A stretch of 64,000 bases of DNA from positions 1-64,000 of the forward strand of contig JAPJBO010000438.1 in the NCBI GenBank assembly GCA_030068145.1. The letters are read 5' to 3'. Numbering within the stretch: position 1 is the first letter of the stretch; every line of letters starts with the position of its first letter. A program made the translations under genes and the position numbers. The notes under the pieces were generated by a model. It saw only the letters and a list, made by a program, of their open reading frames with translations. It made no database searches and was not told the DNA's origin. The DNA is from Diplonema papillatum (taxonomy: Eukaryota; Euglenozoa; Diplonemea; Diplonemida; Diplonemidae). Shown in pieces: positions 12,001 to 22,262 of the stretch.

Positions 12001-15000
12001 TTCCCAATGGCAGCAAAAGTGTGCCGGTGGACGACTAGCCGCCGTCCACCGGATGATCCGCTTTTGACAGGTTTTCGAAGTTGCTGTCGGGATCAGTCAG
12101 TTGCCTTTTCGAGGTCTTTTCTGAACGGCGTCTCTTTTTAGAGTTGTAGTTCGCTTGAGAATCCGGGGTTTTGTGTGTCCGACGATCCCGTGCGGGCCTA
12201 CAGATCGGTGTCTTTCGACGTTTTTGTGCTTGTGGGGTTCAGCCTTGTGTGTGGTGTGACAGTGATTGAGAAGGGAAAGCTTATGCTCTATCGGGCTAGA
12301 CTTTTACTCATGCTTCAGCCAGGTTGCCCATCTTTTTTCGGCAAGTCTGAAAGGATGACGCTCGGTTCCTTGAACGTGTGCTTCGAAGTGATTCCTCGTT
12401 TTCTGGCCTCTGAAGCAGTGTTCGCTTTAAGACCGGTGGCCCAGTCATTTTTCAAAACCGCCTTGGGCAGTTTTTTTTTATTTCGAAGCTTGTCAGGCGC
12501 GACACTCAGGCGTGTGGCTTTTTTTCTTTTTTTTTCTTGTTGACAACTCTGTGTCAGACTAGCCCTCCCGGGGGTGGTTGGTTCCTTCAGAGAGGGTCTC
12601 CCCCGTCTTTTTTTACTGGTGTTCGTCTTCCAGGGGTTTCATAGCAGGCAGCCACGACTTAAATTTTACACGTTGCCAACTGGATACGGCCGAGTCGCAA
12701 CTGGTCGATGAGCCCCCTCCCCAGTCGCAGGGACAGCTTCGTCAGAACGGCGGAAGGAAAGAGTTCCAGGCACGGCCCATCTGGGTTGAACGGACCAAGG
12801 TTCGTGCTAAATGCCGTCGATAGCTATTCGGCTATCCTTCAGCAGGCTGAGGCATCTGTGCTGTGTCTGCTGTGGCTGGGTTGCTTCTGACTGCGTGCGG
12901 GATCCTTCCCCGAGCAAAAGACGTTGCTTCAGTCGTTGCTCCATCTGTGATAGCTGCTGCCTGTCCTTCTGGACATCGCGACGTTTCTGGACAACTTCAC
13001 CCGCCGCTGTGCCGCGCCCTCGTGCGAGGTTGACATTCCAACCGTATGTTGAGCGTGAACTTGGCATTGGGTGCATTGAGCTCTTTTTTTTGTGTTTCCG
13101 ACGATCCGAATGGACGTACAGATTGGTGTCTTTCGACCTTTTGGATGCTTGTGAAGTTCAGCTTAGTGCGTGCTTGTGGTGATCGGTGGGGTTCCCAAAA
13201 GAAAAATGTTTCGTGTTATCGTATCTTCGAGCTAGACTTGATCTCGTGCATTAGCCAAGTGGCCCATTCTGTTGCTTTTCCGCTGGGCTCCTTTTTTTTT
13301 TTTTTTTGAAGGCTCGCACTCAGGGTATTAGCGTGACCCTCAAAATCGTGTACAACCTGAAAATAATGTGAGGGATAGCCATTTTCTGGTGGGGAAGCTA
13401 TATTGGGCACTTTTTGTCTCGAAGAGATGTAAAAAAACAGGGGTTCGGCTAGAAGCTCTTCAGAAAAGCGCAGTTTGCGCGGAAGAAAAGCCTCTGTTTG
13501 CTGTTGCACCGTGGTGCAGTGGGTTGGACCCCCGACCGACTGCACCAGGGGCGCTTCACTGAGGACCCCCGTGTTTCAGATCACGTCCTCCCCGTCTTGT
13601 ATAAGAACGGTTTTGGCTTATTATTGTTGACTCAGGCCCCGCGCATTTTGGCTTATTATTGTTGACTCAGGCCCCGCGCATTTTGGCTTATTATTGTTGA
13701 CTCAGGCCCCGCGCATTTTGGCTTATTGTTGTTGACTCAGGCCCCGCGCATTTTGGCTTATTGTTGTTGACTCAGGCCCCGCGCATTTTGGCTTATTGTT
13801 GTTGACTCAGGCCCCGCGCATTTTGGCTTATTGTTGTTGACTCAGGCCCCGCGCATTTTGGCTTATTGTTGTTGACTCAGGCCCCGCGCATTTTGGCTTA
13901 TTGTTGTTGACTCAGGCCCCGCGCATTTTGGCTTATTGTTGTTGACTCAGGCCCCGCGCATTTTGGCTTATTGTTGTTGACTCAGGCCCCGCGCATTTTG
14001 GCTTATTGTTGTTGACTCAGGCCCCGCGCATTTTGGCTTATTGTTGTTGACTCAGGCCCCGCGCATTTTGGCTTATTGTTGTTGACTCAGGCCCCGCGCA
14101 TTTTGGCTTATTATTGTTGACTCAGGCCCCGCGCAGCGGCAAATTTTTTTTTGGATACACTTTTGAGGGGGGTAGTTTCTTGGCCCCGCGCAGCGGCAAT
14201 TTTTTTTGGGTATGTTTCTTGGTGACGTATTTATGACTGCCCTCCTGATGATGAGACTTTAGCTAGGCCCCACCAGCAGTTGGACCCAGTTTGACCCATA
14301 CACGGGACTGGCCCCCAGGGTTCCCGAAAAAAACGCATATTTCTTTCGGATTTTTCCGTTTTCCAAGGTGGACTAGAGGATGTGACACCAGTTTCCTCCC
14401 CAGATTCTTTTTTGTCAACAACAGCAGCTTGTGCTGGGCTCCCTTTTTTTTTCCGTTTTTCTTTTTTTTTTTTCCAAAATGTGAGGATTTGCCTCACAAT
14501 TGAAACTGACGCTAACCCTATGCTCGCACTGTCCACACGCAACTTGTGGGGGCTGCTCTGGCATGACAACACTGGGCCGACAACCGATCAGCTGGTCATT
14601 TTGACCCAAATATGACTGGTCAGCCGGTCATTTTGGACCCAAAGATGACCGGTCGGTCAGTTTTCAGCGATGGATTTTTTTGACCGGCGTTTTTTCTTAG
14701 CGCGAGCACTGCTCTGAAGACCTTCGTTGGTGCTTTGTTCAAGCTCGGCAGTAGCTAATATGCCGAGTGCAGCGCAAAGATAGCACGCAACACAGTAGTT
14801 TCCTCGAATGGACACGCAAACTTCTACACAACACATTTTAGGGGAACGAGGATACATACCAGCTCTTTTGTCGTTATGCACGACACTGTTGCGCTTCTTT
14901 CGACTAAGGCTTTCAGCGGGCCTTTCAGTGCGATGTCGATGGCGTCGGCAACGACCGCCTTCAGCGCCTGGTTTGGCGCTGGAGCGGCCGACACGTTGAC

Positions 15001-18000
15001 GAGCTCCAACAACGACTCCGGCCGATGCATCTCCTGGATTTGGGCCTGCGCGGGTAGTGGTGTCGACTTTAGCCGAATTTAGTGGCAAAAGGCCGAATTT
15101 AGTGACGCAACGCCGAGTTTAGTGATAAAAGGTAGTGACGCAGCGCTGAATTTAGTGGCAAAAGGCCGAATTTAGTGACGCAACGCCGAATTTAGTGATA
15201 AAAGGTAGTGACGCAGCGCCGAATTTAGTGGTGCAACGCCGAATTTAGTGATGCAGCGTCAAATTTAGTGATGCAAGGTCGAATTTGGTGACGCCGAATT
15301 TGGTGACGCAGCGCTACGTGAGACGGAAGAGATGTGAAAACGGGGGTTTGCCTAGAGGCTTTTCGTGTTATTCTGCAGATGCTTTGAGCTATCTTTGGGC
15401 CTATGCTTTCAGTTGTCTTCTTAACCATGGTTAAGTGCGAGAAATGATGAAGAAGTGGCGGTTGCCCGAGTAGCAGTTGCTTCGGTCAGATCATGGGAGG
15501 CAAAGATTTGCCCCTCAACCCGCCTTAGAAAACATCCTGCCCGAACCGGCAGCCTACAGTAGGAAGACGATGAATGGGATCAACGCCTTTTTAAGGGGGG
15601 TGCGAAATTTAGGCGAGAGTGCCTACCTGGCACGTGGGGGAACGTTGCCCGAGGCCTCGGCAGTATGAAGGATCTCACGGATACTATTCGGAGACACGCA
15701 GGCTGACACAGTCACGCTTGCCAGCTTCCAAATGTGTGAATTTGTTGCATTAGTGTGATTGCCAGGCCTTCGACTACCCTTAGCAACGCACTATACTTCC
15801 AAATGCTGCCGGAATCTGCTTTCCCTTCAGCCTCCCCCATCTGCCCCTCCCACCCCGTAGAGAACTCTGGGTTCCATACCGTCCAGTCGCCCGACGCCGG
15901 CGGAAGGTGCGGTCTCGTGTCTCCGGGGAGCGCCTTGGCCGCGTCAGCACCCCACAGGCCCAACCTCATGTTTTCCGTCATGCGCACCTGCGTGAAAAGC
16001 GTTGCGGCGTTGGAATAACTCAAGGTATAAAAGCGGCAAAAAAAAAAAGAATAGGCCGATGTTTGTTTGTACGTGCCGGGGGGAAATAGCTTGTTCGTGA
16101 GTGAATATGACCGTTAGGCTAATCTCCTCCCAAACACGCTGCCAACGTTCTCTTTTGAGTTTCGTTCGTGAGTGTCGCAGCGTTTTCGTTGAACGCTTTG
16201 CCCTGGACGTTTGTTTCTTCGGTACAGGGCGCAAGGAAACGCCGTGGATGGCCTGTGACGCGTTCTTATTTCCTCCAACATTGCATCGGGTTTGCGGGTT
16301 TGTTGTTGAACGCTTACGCCCGCCACTAAACCCAGATTTACCTGTGTTTCGTGTGGGCTACAGCACATTTACCTCCTTTGATCTATCGCAACTGGCAGTC
16401 TCCTAGCATTTCCTACAAAGCAGGCATTTCCGGAGTTGGGGCTTGCACTCATAAACGAAGCAACGGACGATAAGCATCAACTGACCAAAGGTGGTGAAAA
16501 TGATAAGGCAAAAGTTTCTTGTTCTTCCTGAGGGGGGTAATCTCAGGGCCGCCCACGTGGTGAAGCCGTTGAGCATTGGGAACTTTTAAGTACACGGACC
16601 ACACGGAATTGCATGCACTGTGATGAAGCCGGTAAGCAGCGGCTGCCGGCTTGTCCCGTGACACCGTAGATGTACTTGGCTACTATGAGCCGGTCCATCC
16701 CCTCTTGATAGACCGTGATAGACCGAAGAATACAGCACCGGGCAATTCCATGCAGCTCTAGGGACTAGAGATGGACCTGATAGACCGTGGTGGACCGTGA
16801 TTCACTGTGATAAACAGCGGCAGGCACTTCGATGCAGTTTCAAGAGATAGGGACGGACCGGCTCATACTGTGAATAAACTACATTGTAGAAAGAGTAGCG
16901 CTGGGACTCTTGTGGTTAGTTCCCTCGTAGCTCTCCGGGAACGGGCACTCCAGTGAAGGGTAAGAACGCACACCTCGCCTCCCTCCATAGGGTTCTGAGG
17001 CCGTTTGCCCGGGTTGAAGTCGGTGGACTGTTCCAGCTCACCCCGCGCCTGCAGTTCCTTGCGGATGCCCTCCAGCTTCTCCTTCTGCGCGGCGCGAGCG
17101 CCTTTGGTGTCGACCAAGTCGTTGATGGGGATGTTGATGTTTTTGCACAGCACCTCGACTTCGAACTTGAGCGTCAGCTTCAAGTCCTGGAGTTGGTACA
17201 GGTCCACCAGCAGGCTCAAGATGCCCATGAGCCACGGGTTGGGGGGCTTGAATACTTTGCTGTTGGCGGAGTGTTCGAGAACCTTTGCCACGAAGGGCAC
17301 GACAGCGATCAGTCGACCGCACAGGAAGGCTTCGTAGAGCAGGCCCTTGAGGTCAAGGTCGCGCGCCATCAGCGGTTTGTTACGAGCGATGGTCTGCAGC
17401 CCGAGCCAGCTGCCGAGGTTTTTGAGGAGGGATCGCTCGCTGGTGTTGGTGCGGATCTTCTCGCTGGCGAGCAGGACCTTGATCGCAGTGTACGTCGCCT
17501 GCACGACTGCAGTGTCCACATCCTTGTTGCCCAGCTTCTCCAGTAACGCCATCAGCAGCTTGTGCGGATTCGACTCGAGGCTCGCCCGCTTCACGACGAT
17601 GAAGTCGGCGAAGAAGTTGTACGTTTCGGGCTCCAAATAGCGCCTCAGCTCGAATGCCACCACGTCCACGTTCGTCGGCACCAACTTGCTCATCAGCGCG
17701 TGAATCTCATTCTGCGCGTCTTCGACGGAAACGTTCGGTGTTTCCGCCATGATTTGACCGGCCTGTGCTTGGATGGGGACCTGCGGTAGTTGAAGTTCAT
17801 GGCGAATAGTGAGATCAGGGCGCTCGCCACCACCGGCTCGAGGTATTTGTTGATCAATGATATCGTGCGGACGAGGGTTGCAGAGGAGAATGGCTGCTCC
17901 AAGGATTCGCATCACACATCGTACACTAAGATGTCTGAATACGGATGACTGGGACGTTGTGTGGTCTGTATCTTGCAAACGCTTTTACTCGGGACGTCTT

Positions 18001-21000
18001 AAGATCTTCCCTGGAATGGTTCTTTCAGGCCGAAAACGGCGCCCTCGCTCAGTATGAAAACCTTGGTTTCGCAGAGCCTCTCGTGTATGGTTGATGCGAG
18101 TCTAGTCTTCGTCGAGCGGATGCAGACTTTGGTTTCGCCCCTTCCTGTTTCCACTCTTTTTTCAAGGAGGGTTCCTATTTGGAACCGGAGTCGGAAGGGT
18201 CCATACCTGTTGATGGCCATCTGCGCTCGGTCGCAAGTACTCGCCGATTCCGTCGACCATTTGATCAATGCCGCGGATGCGCTCCAGGAGCGTGCAGTAC
18301 TGCTGCCATTCGGGCAGCCTGTGCTTGAACTCTTCGAGGGCCCCGATGCAGAACTTCTTCATGTTCTCGTGCGGGGGCTTCGCAAGGTTCTGCAGCACGA
18401 ACTTCAGCGCCGGGGCCAGCTTCGCGTGGCTCAGAACGCCCTGCCCGATGAGCCCCCCAAACAGCTTCGCCGTCTTCATCAGCAGCCCCATGGGGTACCT
18501 GTTTGGCAAGGATTGTGCGTGGTTCCGCTGCTTCGGGAGCGGGAGCAGTAGCGAAACTAGCGAGAGCGATTCTGGTGCAACGGGCAACACAGTGAAGCTC
18601 GCGAGACCGATTTTGCTTTGTTGTTTTTGGTTGCAACTGCCAGACATACAACCGGGTGTACGTCTGCACACGCCGAGTTAAACAGCAGAACGGAGGCTGA
18701 AACCTGCCCGGGAGCCATGCTGCTACTCGTGCCATTCCTACTCAGCTGATTCCTACTCGTGCAAGCAGAAACGATCCCGGCACGGCGAAAATCATCCTTT
18801 CCGCCTGAACCGAGCTGGTGTTGTTTCTAACTCAGAGAACGGGCTGTTCAACCAGAGCACATGTAGGGTTGTTTGTGCAATTTAACCTACATGTGTTCTG
18901 GTTGACCCGCTGTCATGGTTCTTTTTAGCTGTCACAAATACCACCAAGAACGCAGAAAAAATGAAGGGCATACTGTTCCAAGTACCCAAGCTGTTCGAAG
19001 AGCTTGTTGATCATGCACAGGTGTAGGCTGTGGTGAAGCTCGTCGGCCGGGTTGTTCTTGTACCTCGCGAGCATGTCGATCAGTGTCTGCACCTCCAGCT
19101 CGCCGGACCACATCTTCGCAAAGTACGCGGTGGCTTCCTCGTCAATTTCCGCCGTGATGCCGCCTGCGCTTGGCTCAGCGGCCGGTTTTTTAAGTGCGTC
19201 GCACAGCTTGCCTGCGTGCTGCTTCTGAGCCGGCGACAGGCCGGGCACGCTTGTGTCGGAGAGGACCGCTGTGCGTGTTTGTTTATCTTCGTTGGCCAGA
19301 ACTTGCCGAAAATCTTTGTTCAATGTTTGGACACGTGGTGTCTGCATTTGGTGCTGTTTTTCTGTACCCAACTCAGATTGCCTGCGGCGTGTTTCGGCTT
19401 CCAAGCCACGGACACAGAAGGCGGAATATCATCAGCGCGGAACTTGCTTGTGCTTCCGACGATCCCATATATGGGCGTACAGATTGGTGTCTTTCGACTT
19501 GTGTGCTTGTGAGCTTCAGCTTCGTGTGTTTTTCAACATTAACACCCTTCCGACGGGGCACCAACAGAGATGAACTCTGAGGTTTCTGTGACGGGATCGA
19601 CATGGGCGTACCCGTTGGTACCTTGGGTGACAATCCGAGAGCAGCAATGGAAAGATACGTCCGGCTTAATCAGGGGTGCGTAGGATGTGCGCCGGGGAAA
19701 ATTCCAAAAGAAAATCCAAAAAAATTAGTATGGCGCTTTCTTTTGTTTGTGCACACAGCGGAACTCACCTGCTTTGGTAAGTTTCATGTGGTACGCTGCC
19801 GGCTGAACTATACTTTACTAATTTTTAGTAACAACAAAGCATTGTTCACACAAAAACATGGAATGGAACGATTTGTGACGGCTCGTCGGAATAGGGGTAA
19901 CATTAGGCAGGGAGGGCATATACCGAGCAGCTCGAGCACGTTCGGGATTTCGCGTTCCTGCTCGATGCGGTTGACGAGGGTCTGCGCGAGCGTGGAGAGA
20001 TCCGGGACGACGCTGACTTCGCCTTCGAGCACCTTCCGCAGCCACTGCGGCCCGCCGAGACGGTTGGAGGGCCCCCCGCGGATGCCGGAGAGGAGGATGA
20101 TCTGGCTGAGCAGTCCGGCGCTTGGGCAGCGGTGCATCAGCGGCTCGATCCACTTGCCGTCGATGGCAACGTTGAGGATGCTTTCGGCGAGCTGCGGGTT
20201 GTCCAGGAACGCGTCGGCCAGGCCCTGGCACAGGATGTCGATGTTCTCGGTCGCCGTGCGCATCAGCAGCTCCTTGTCGTGCGTCGTCGACCGTTTGAGG
20301 TACTCCGCCACCAGCTTCTGCACGAGCTCCCGCCTCAAAATCGTGTTGTGCGGCCGGGTCAACAGCAGGACGACCAGCAGCAGGTCGGGGCACTTGGTCA
20401 GCGGGCCCCCGCCCGCCGTGCGCCCCAGCTTGTCGCCCGGCCGCGCCTCGAATAGGTACAGCACCCTGCTGTGCAGCCGAGGGGTCGCCAGGTTCAAAAG
20501 CGTCTCGACGAGGTCGATCGAAGCCCACGGCGACTCGTCATACGGGACGACTCGCGGCGTCTGGAAGCTCACGACGTCGGGCGGCGCCTGCAGGCACAGC
20601 GACAGGATCGTCAGCTGCACTTCGCTGTTCCTCCAGTCCCCCAGGAACGGCTGCACTGGAAGCTCGGCCCGCCCCGCCGAGTTCATCACGGACACGAGCA
20701 GATTGAGTCCCCGGAGGGTCGACAGCTTCAAGCCGTCGTAATCAAGAGAGCGGAGGACGGCGTGCCAGAAGGATACCCCGTCGTAACCGCGTTCTTGGAG
20801 GACTTGGACGAAGATTTGGACGTCCCACACGTGGAACGTCGACACCGTAGCGCCCGTGGACTTCATCGCGTGGAACAGCGCTTGCTGGCACTCCTCGGTG
20901 TTCAGCGCGAGGTCGGCGTGGCTGCTGTGGTGCATCGCCATCATGCCGATGACGCGGCCGACGGCCTGCGGCGTGATCTGCGGAAAGTGGTCCATCACCG

Positions 21001-21811
21001 CGCGAAGCGACGCGGCGTTCGCGGTGCAGCCGGGGCCGAGCTCTTCGAGGATCCCCGCCAGGTTGAGCTCGTCGAGGCAGTTGCTGGGGAGGGTCGCCTG
21101 CACCTCGTCGCGCCTACGCTTGACCTGCTGAAGCTCCTTCGGCGGGAGGTTCAGGGGGTATAAGCTAAGCAGGCTCTGCCGGAGCGATTCGAGCTGCATG
21201 AGAATCTTCGCCTGCTCGGTGAACACCTCCGTGCTCTGTATGTAGTAGAGGAGGTGGTGAACGACGCTTTCCGGCAAAGTCTTGACGGCGGTGGGCGTGA
21301 TTTCCCCGAGCTTGTTCTTCAAGAACCGCTGGCCTTCCGCTTGCACTTCGGGCTCGCAGGAGTGGCTGAAGGCGAGCCCTAGGGAGAGTTGGACGGGGAG
21401 CGGCATCGAGACCGTTTTCGCGAGGTCCTGCAAGAAGTTCGGGCGCCCGTTCAGGTCCTTCGCGCTGACCAGCCCGCTCGCGATCGAGATGAAGTTCGGA
21501 AACTTCGGAAGGCGGACCACCTGCTGGCCGAGGATGTTCGCATACGACTTCAACTGCTCCGCGCTGCCTTCGCTGGTGGTCGCCGCCGGGCGGGTGACCT
21601 CCTTCACCAGCAGCTCGAGGAGAAGCCGGTAGGCTTCTTCCCCGAAGCGGAGGAGCAGCTTCAGTAGCTCCTGGTAGTGGGACGCGTGATTCGCCTTCGT
21701 CAGCGTCTTCAGGAGGTACTGCAGCTGGCAGGCGAGGGCCGACGTGTGGTCCAGCACCCGCCGCGGCTTGCCGGCGGGCACCACGGGGAGTGTCACCCCT
21801 GGATGCGTCAT
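5914..21811 (-). CDS. CNOT1: CNOT1 copy A, CCR4-NOT complex scaffold subunit 1 (11 exons)
   Basis: NOT1 is the cytoplasmic scaffold that gathers the deadenylases (CAF1/CCR4), CAF40 and the NOT2-NOT3/5 module for mRNA poly(A) shortening and repression. Exons in transcription order: 21811-19924, 19268-18974, 18498-18207, 17780-16974, 15045-14860, 11924-10329, 9967-9798, 9584-9479, 8267-7746, 6847-6129, 6016-5914. All introns are GT-AG. The lengths sum to 6684 nt, an exact open frame of 2227 codons plus TGA, close to human CNOT1 (about 2376 aa). Domain order is canonical: N-terminal helical region, TTP-binding-like MIF4G, CAF1-binding MIF4G, DUF3819 (CAF40 binding), polyQ linker, connector, and C-terminal NOT1 homology domain with RLIVNRPHPWGLLITFIEL. 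The start MTHPGV is shared with copy B. The copy looks intact. Exon joins are my inference. Confidence 0.93.
6129..6847 (-). CDS. CNOT1: CNOT1-A exon 10 (NOT1 homology domain, core)
   Basis: Residues 1955-2194. Includes VLLVLLHDFPEFLCNYHFSF, FTPNLKVD and NQLRYPNNHTHYFSCVVLHL. The acceptor is the CA-rich CACACCACACAG. The first 137 nt are almost identical to copy B. Confidence 0.95.
6908..7325 (+). rRNA. Tandem duplicate of an SSU rRNA V1-V2 segment
   Basis: Two units (about 6908-7126 and 7127-7325) match the 57-kb SSU fragment from CATTAAATCGG to the GCTAATACATG region and the following V2 part. They are permuted: each V2 end (GGTCAATCGA) jumps back to the CATT(A/G)AATCGG start. Lies in CNOT1-A intron 9. 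Confidence 0.85.
7746..8267 (-). CDS. CNOT1: CNOT1-A exon 9 (NOT1 superfamily homology domain, start)
   Basis: Residues 1781-1954. QQPFFRFFSNLLLALNP, VPGFAFGWLELIAHRIFMPK and VKLFYKGTLK are textbook NOT1 C-terminal motifs. Acceptor CGATCACAG, donor GAAG|GTCCGC. Confidence 0.94.
8426..8533 (+). repeat. Repeat R1, copy 4 (full length)
   Basis: In CNOT1-A intron 8, 160 bp upstream of exon 9 on the gene strand. Confidence 0.8.
8773..8945 (+). repeat. Dispersed repeat R2, copy 1 (3' part)
   Basis: R2's 3' part reads TACTCGAGGG..GCCTTGTGCTCATTTCGAAG..GTTGAACGC..CAGATTTACCTGTGTTTCGTG..TTTCCTACAAAGCAGGTGCTT. Nine loci, all in this orientation. Confidence 0.8.
8946..9478. other. Remainder of CNOT1-A intron 8
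   Basis: No repeat or gene recognised apart from a short CCGTTGTTCCGGAAAAGTTT stub shared with 24 and 44 kb. Confidence 0.45.
9479..9584 (-). CDS. CNOT1: CNOT1-A exon 8 (connector)
   Basis: Residues 1745-1780. Encodes THPQIFQSVDAFSDLMVLLI, the conserved step before the C-terminal NOT1 domain. Acceptor CACTCACAG, donor CAAG|GTGTGC. Same 106-nt length as in copy B. Confidence 0.88.
9798..9967 (-). CDS. CNOT1: CNOT1-A exon 7 (connector helices)
   Basis: Residues 1689-1745. Contains FVSKLQQAGLLKADNMLDKF and FALLMEI, equivalent to the FI.QLQQ.G.LK.DD...RFFR region of NOT1. Acceptor GCTAACAG, donor CAAA|GTAAGC. Too short to appear as an open frame of its own. Confidence 0.87.
10329..11924 (-). 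CDS. CNOT1: CNOT1-A exon 6 (DUF3819 remainder, helical region, polyQ/proline linker)
   Basis: Residues 1157-1688. Opens with VIKDYATEADDSKL, continuing DUF3819 from exon 5, then SVYEEFAKL. Ends with a Pro/Gln-rich linker containing an eight-glutamine run around 10593-10625 and a conserved FQLLCDWVLICTKRQ. In frame throughout, with phase 0 at both ends. Confidence 0.93.
10593..10625. repeat. CTG/CAG repeat coding polyglutamine in CNOT1-A
   Basis: Mostly pure CTG on the plus strand; eight consecutive Gln codons on the gene strand. Confidence 0.85.
12175..12252 (+). repeat. Repeat R4, copy 2
   Basis: In CNOT1-A intron 5, 250 bp upstream of exon 6 on the gene strand. Confidence 0.75.
12525..12618 (+). 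repeat. Repeat R11, copy 1
   Basis: GTTGACAACT, GTGTCAGACTAGCCCTCCCG and GGGGTGGTTGGTTCCTTCAG after a poly-T run. Confidence 0.75.
12811..13040 (-). other. Possible coding fragment, Gln-rich coiled coil, in CNOT1-A intron 5
   Basis: Minus frame with VVQKRRDVQKDRQQLSQMEQ RLKQRLLLGEGS. GC-rich and helix-like but absent from CNOT1-B intron 5. It could be a captured exon or chance. Confidence 0.25.
13091..13172 (+). repeat. Repeat R4, copy 3
   Basis: In CNOT1-A intron 5, 900 bp from copy 2. Confidence 0.75.
13609..14136. repeat. 35-bp minisatellite, about 15 units
   Basis: Unit ATTTTGGCTTATTGTTGTTG plus ACTCAGGCCCCGCGC. ATTATTG variants mark both edges and ATTGTTG fills the middle, so growth was from the interior. 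Inside CNOT1-A intron 5. Confidence 0.95.
14137..14859. other. CNOT1-A intron 5, start side
   Basis: GGCCCCGCGCAGCGGCAA occurs twice after the 35-bp array. GACCGGTCGG/CAGCCGGTCATTTTG units at 14600-14660. Poly-T runs. Confidence 0.5.
14860..15045 (-). CDS. CNOT1: CNOT1-A exon 5 (DUF3819, first part)
   Basis: Residues 1095-1156. ALKAVVADAIDIALKGPL and ATVSCITTKEL match the start of the CAF40-binding DUF3819. Acceptor CCGCGCAG, donor CTG|GTATGT. The 186-nt length matches copy B. Confidence 0.88.
15060..15312. repeat. GCCGAATTTAGTG minisatellite
   Basis: Short units (GCCGAATTTAGTGACGCAAC, GCCGAATTTAGTGGCAAAAG and variants) repeated about 14 times, starting 15 bp after the exon 5 acceptor of CNOT1-A on the intron side. 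Confidence 0.88.
15330..15440 (+). repeat. Repeat R6, copy 2
   Basis: Directly follows the GCCGAATTTAGTG minisatellite in CNOT1-A intron 4. Confidence 0.8.
15733..15792 (+). repeat. Repeat R5, copy 1
   Basis: AATTTGTTGCATTAGTGTGA, TTGCCAGGCCTTCGACTACC and AGCAACGCACT match 53972-54029. Confidence 0.75.
16303..16425 (+). repeat. Repeat R2, copy 2 (3' end only)
   Basis: Starts at GTTGAACGC; a 3-bp deletion in the CTCCTCAAG part. Confidence 0.78.
16427..16531 (+). repeat. Repeat R7, copy 1
   Basis: ATTTCCGGAGTTGGGGCTTG through AAAAGTTTCTTGTTCTTC; a diverged stub is at 7655-7700. Confidence 0.8.
16548..16665 (+). repeat. Repeat R1, copy 5 (full length)
   Basis: In CNOT1-A intron 4, between R7 and R9 copies. 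Confidence 0.8.
16688..16862 (+). repeat. Repeat R9, copy 1
   Basis: CGGTCCATCCCCTCTTGATA, GACCGTGATAGACCG, TTCGATGCAGTTTCAAGAGA. Internally built from GATAGACCGTG steps. Confidence 0.8.
16974..17780 (-). CDS. CNOT1: CNOT1-A exon 4 (CAF1-binding MIF4G domain)
   Basis: Residues 826-1094. Contains PNPWLMGILSLLVDLYQL and LKLTLKFEVEVLCKNI, the hallmark of the MIF4G domain that binds CAF1 and DDX6-type helicases. Positions 17040-17425 differ from copy B at only about ten sites, which is far closer than the neighbouring exons. Confidence 0.93.
18207..18498 (-). CDS. CNOT1: CNOT1-A exon 3 (TTP-binding-like MIF4G)
   Basis: Residues 728-825. Acceptor CCAAACAG, donor CAACAG|GTATGG. AKLFGGLIGQGVLSHAKLAP and LEEFKHRLPEWQQYC are characteristic NOT1 helices. 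The exon is 292 nt, the same as in copy B. Confidence 0.9.
18849..18905. repeat. Hairpin with 20-bp arms in CNOT1-A intron 2
   Basis: CAACCAGAGCACATGTAGG is answered by CCTACATGTGTTCTGGTTG across a loop of about 19 nt. Confidence 0.8.
18974..19268 (-). CDS. CNOT1: CNOT1-A exon 2 (start of TTP-binding-like MIF4G)
   Basis: Residues 630-728. The acceptor is CACGCACAG and the donor is AACA|GTATGC. It contains LSPAQKQHAGKLCDALKKPA and the LIDMLARYKNNPADELHHSL stretch, which corresponds to the region before RFFP in other NOT1 proteins. Confidence 0.87.
19396..19446 (+). repeat. Repeat R3, copy 3 (fragment)
   Basis: AAGCCACGGACACAGAAGGC then ATCATCAGCGCGGAAC; in CNOT1-A intron 1. Confidence 0.65.
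19450..19533 (+). repeat. Repeat R4, copy 4
   Basis: In CNOT1-A intron 1, immediately after an R3 fragment. Confidence 0.73.
19924..21811 (-). CDS. CNOT1: CNOT1-A exon 1 (N-terminal helical region)
   Basis: Codes for residues 1-629. The start MTHPGV matches copy B. It is rich in amphipathic helices, as in the NOT1 N-terminus that docks CNOT10/11 in animals. It ends in phase 1 at CTCG|GTATATG. Positions 21294-21376 are nearly identical to copy B. Confidence 0.9.
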
Positions 21812-21984
21812 CGTCCCCTCCTGCCTTGTTCCGGTTGCTGCAGCAGGCCGGCTTTATGTGCGCGGCGGCTTTTCGCCGGCGGTTCCACCGCCGGTCTCTT
21901 CTACACACACACTCACTCACTCCCGTCCCTGGGTTGTGGTTTGTTTTTGCTGTCAAGAGTAACAGGTCTCAGCGACAAGGTTGA

Positions 21985-22262
21985 CGACAGAGAGATAGAG
22001 AGAGAGAGAGAGAGACGAGTTAGAGGACAGGGACCATCTCTCCGGGGAGTATCCGGTCGCCCCACTACTGTCCCGTACTACTACGGCGGGCGTAAGTCGC
22101 TACGTCGTAGGCGCGGGGGTGCGAGCCGCGGCCCTGTCATAGATGACGATTGCGCCGATGGTGGCGCAACCGGGGGGCGTTCTGACTGACGGGCGAGACC
22201 GCCTGGCAGGCGTGTGTTGACACGTTGTGTCGCGGGCTCTCCTCCTTTTGGCAACAGCCGTC
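21985..22262 (+). repeat. Repeat R10, copy 1 (GAGA-linked, 270 bp)
   Basis: (GA)n, then GGACAGGGACCATCTCTCCG, CCCCACTACTGTCCCGTACT, GATTGCGCCGATGGTGGCGC and GTGTTGACACGTTGTGTCGC. Starts 174 bp upstream of the CNOT1-A start codon, but the other copy is intronic, so it is a repeat rather than a promoter. Confidence 0.83.

Noticed and set aside
13506..13565. tRNA- or SINE-like segment (GTGGTGCAGTGGGTTGGA)
   Set aside because: The A box-like start is not followed by a credible B box or acceptor pairing.
13609..14136. CRISPR-like array
   Set aside because: Units are contiguous with no unique spacers, and the context is a eukaryotic intron.
13609..14136. Spliced-leader gene array
   Set aside because: Only ATTTTGGCT is shared with the dinoflagellate leader; no leader-donor-snRNA arrangement in a 35-bp unit.
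21985..22262. CNOT1-A promoter element
   Set aside because: The same block occurs inside CNOT1-B intron 4, so it is a dispersed repeat.
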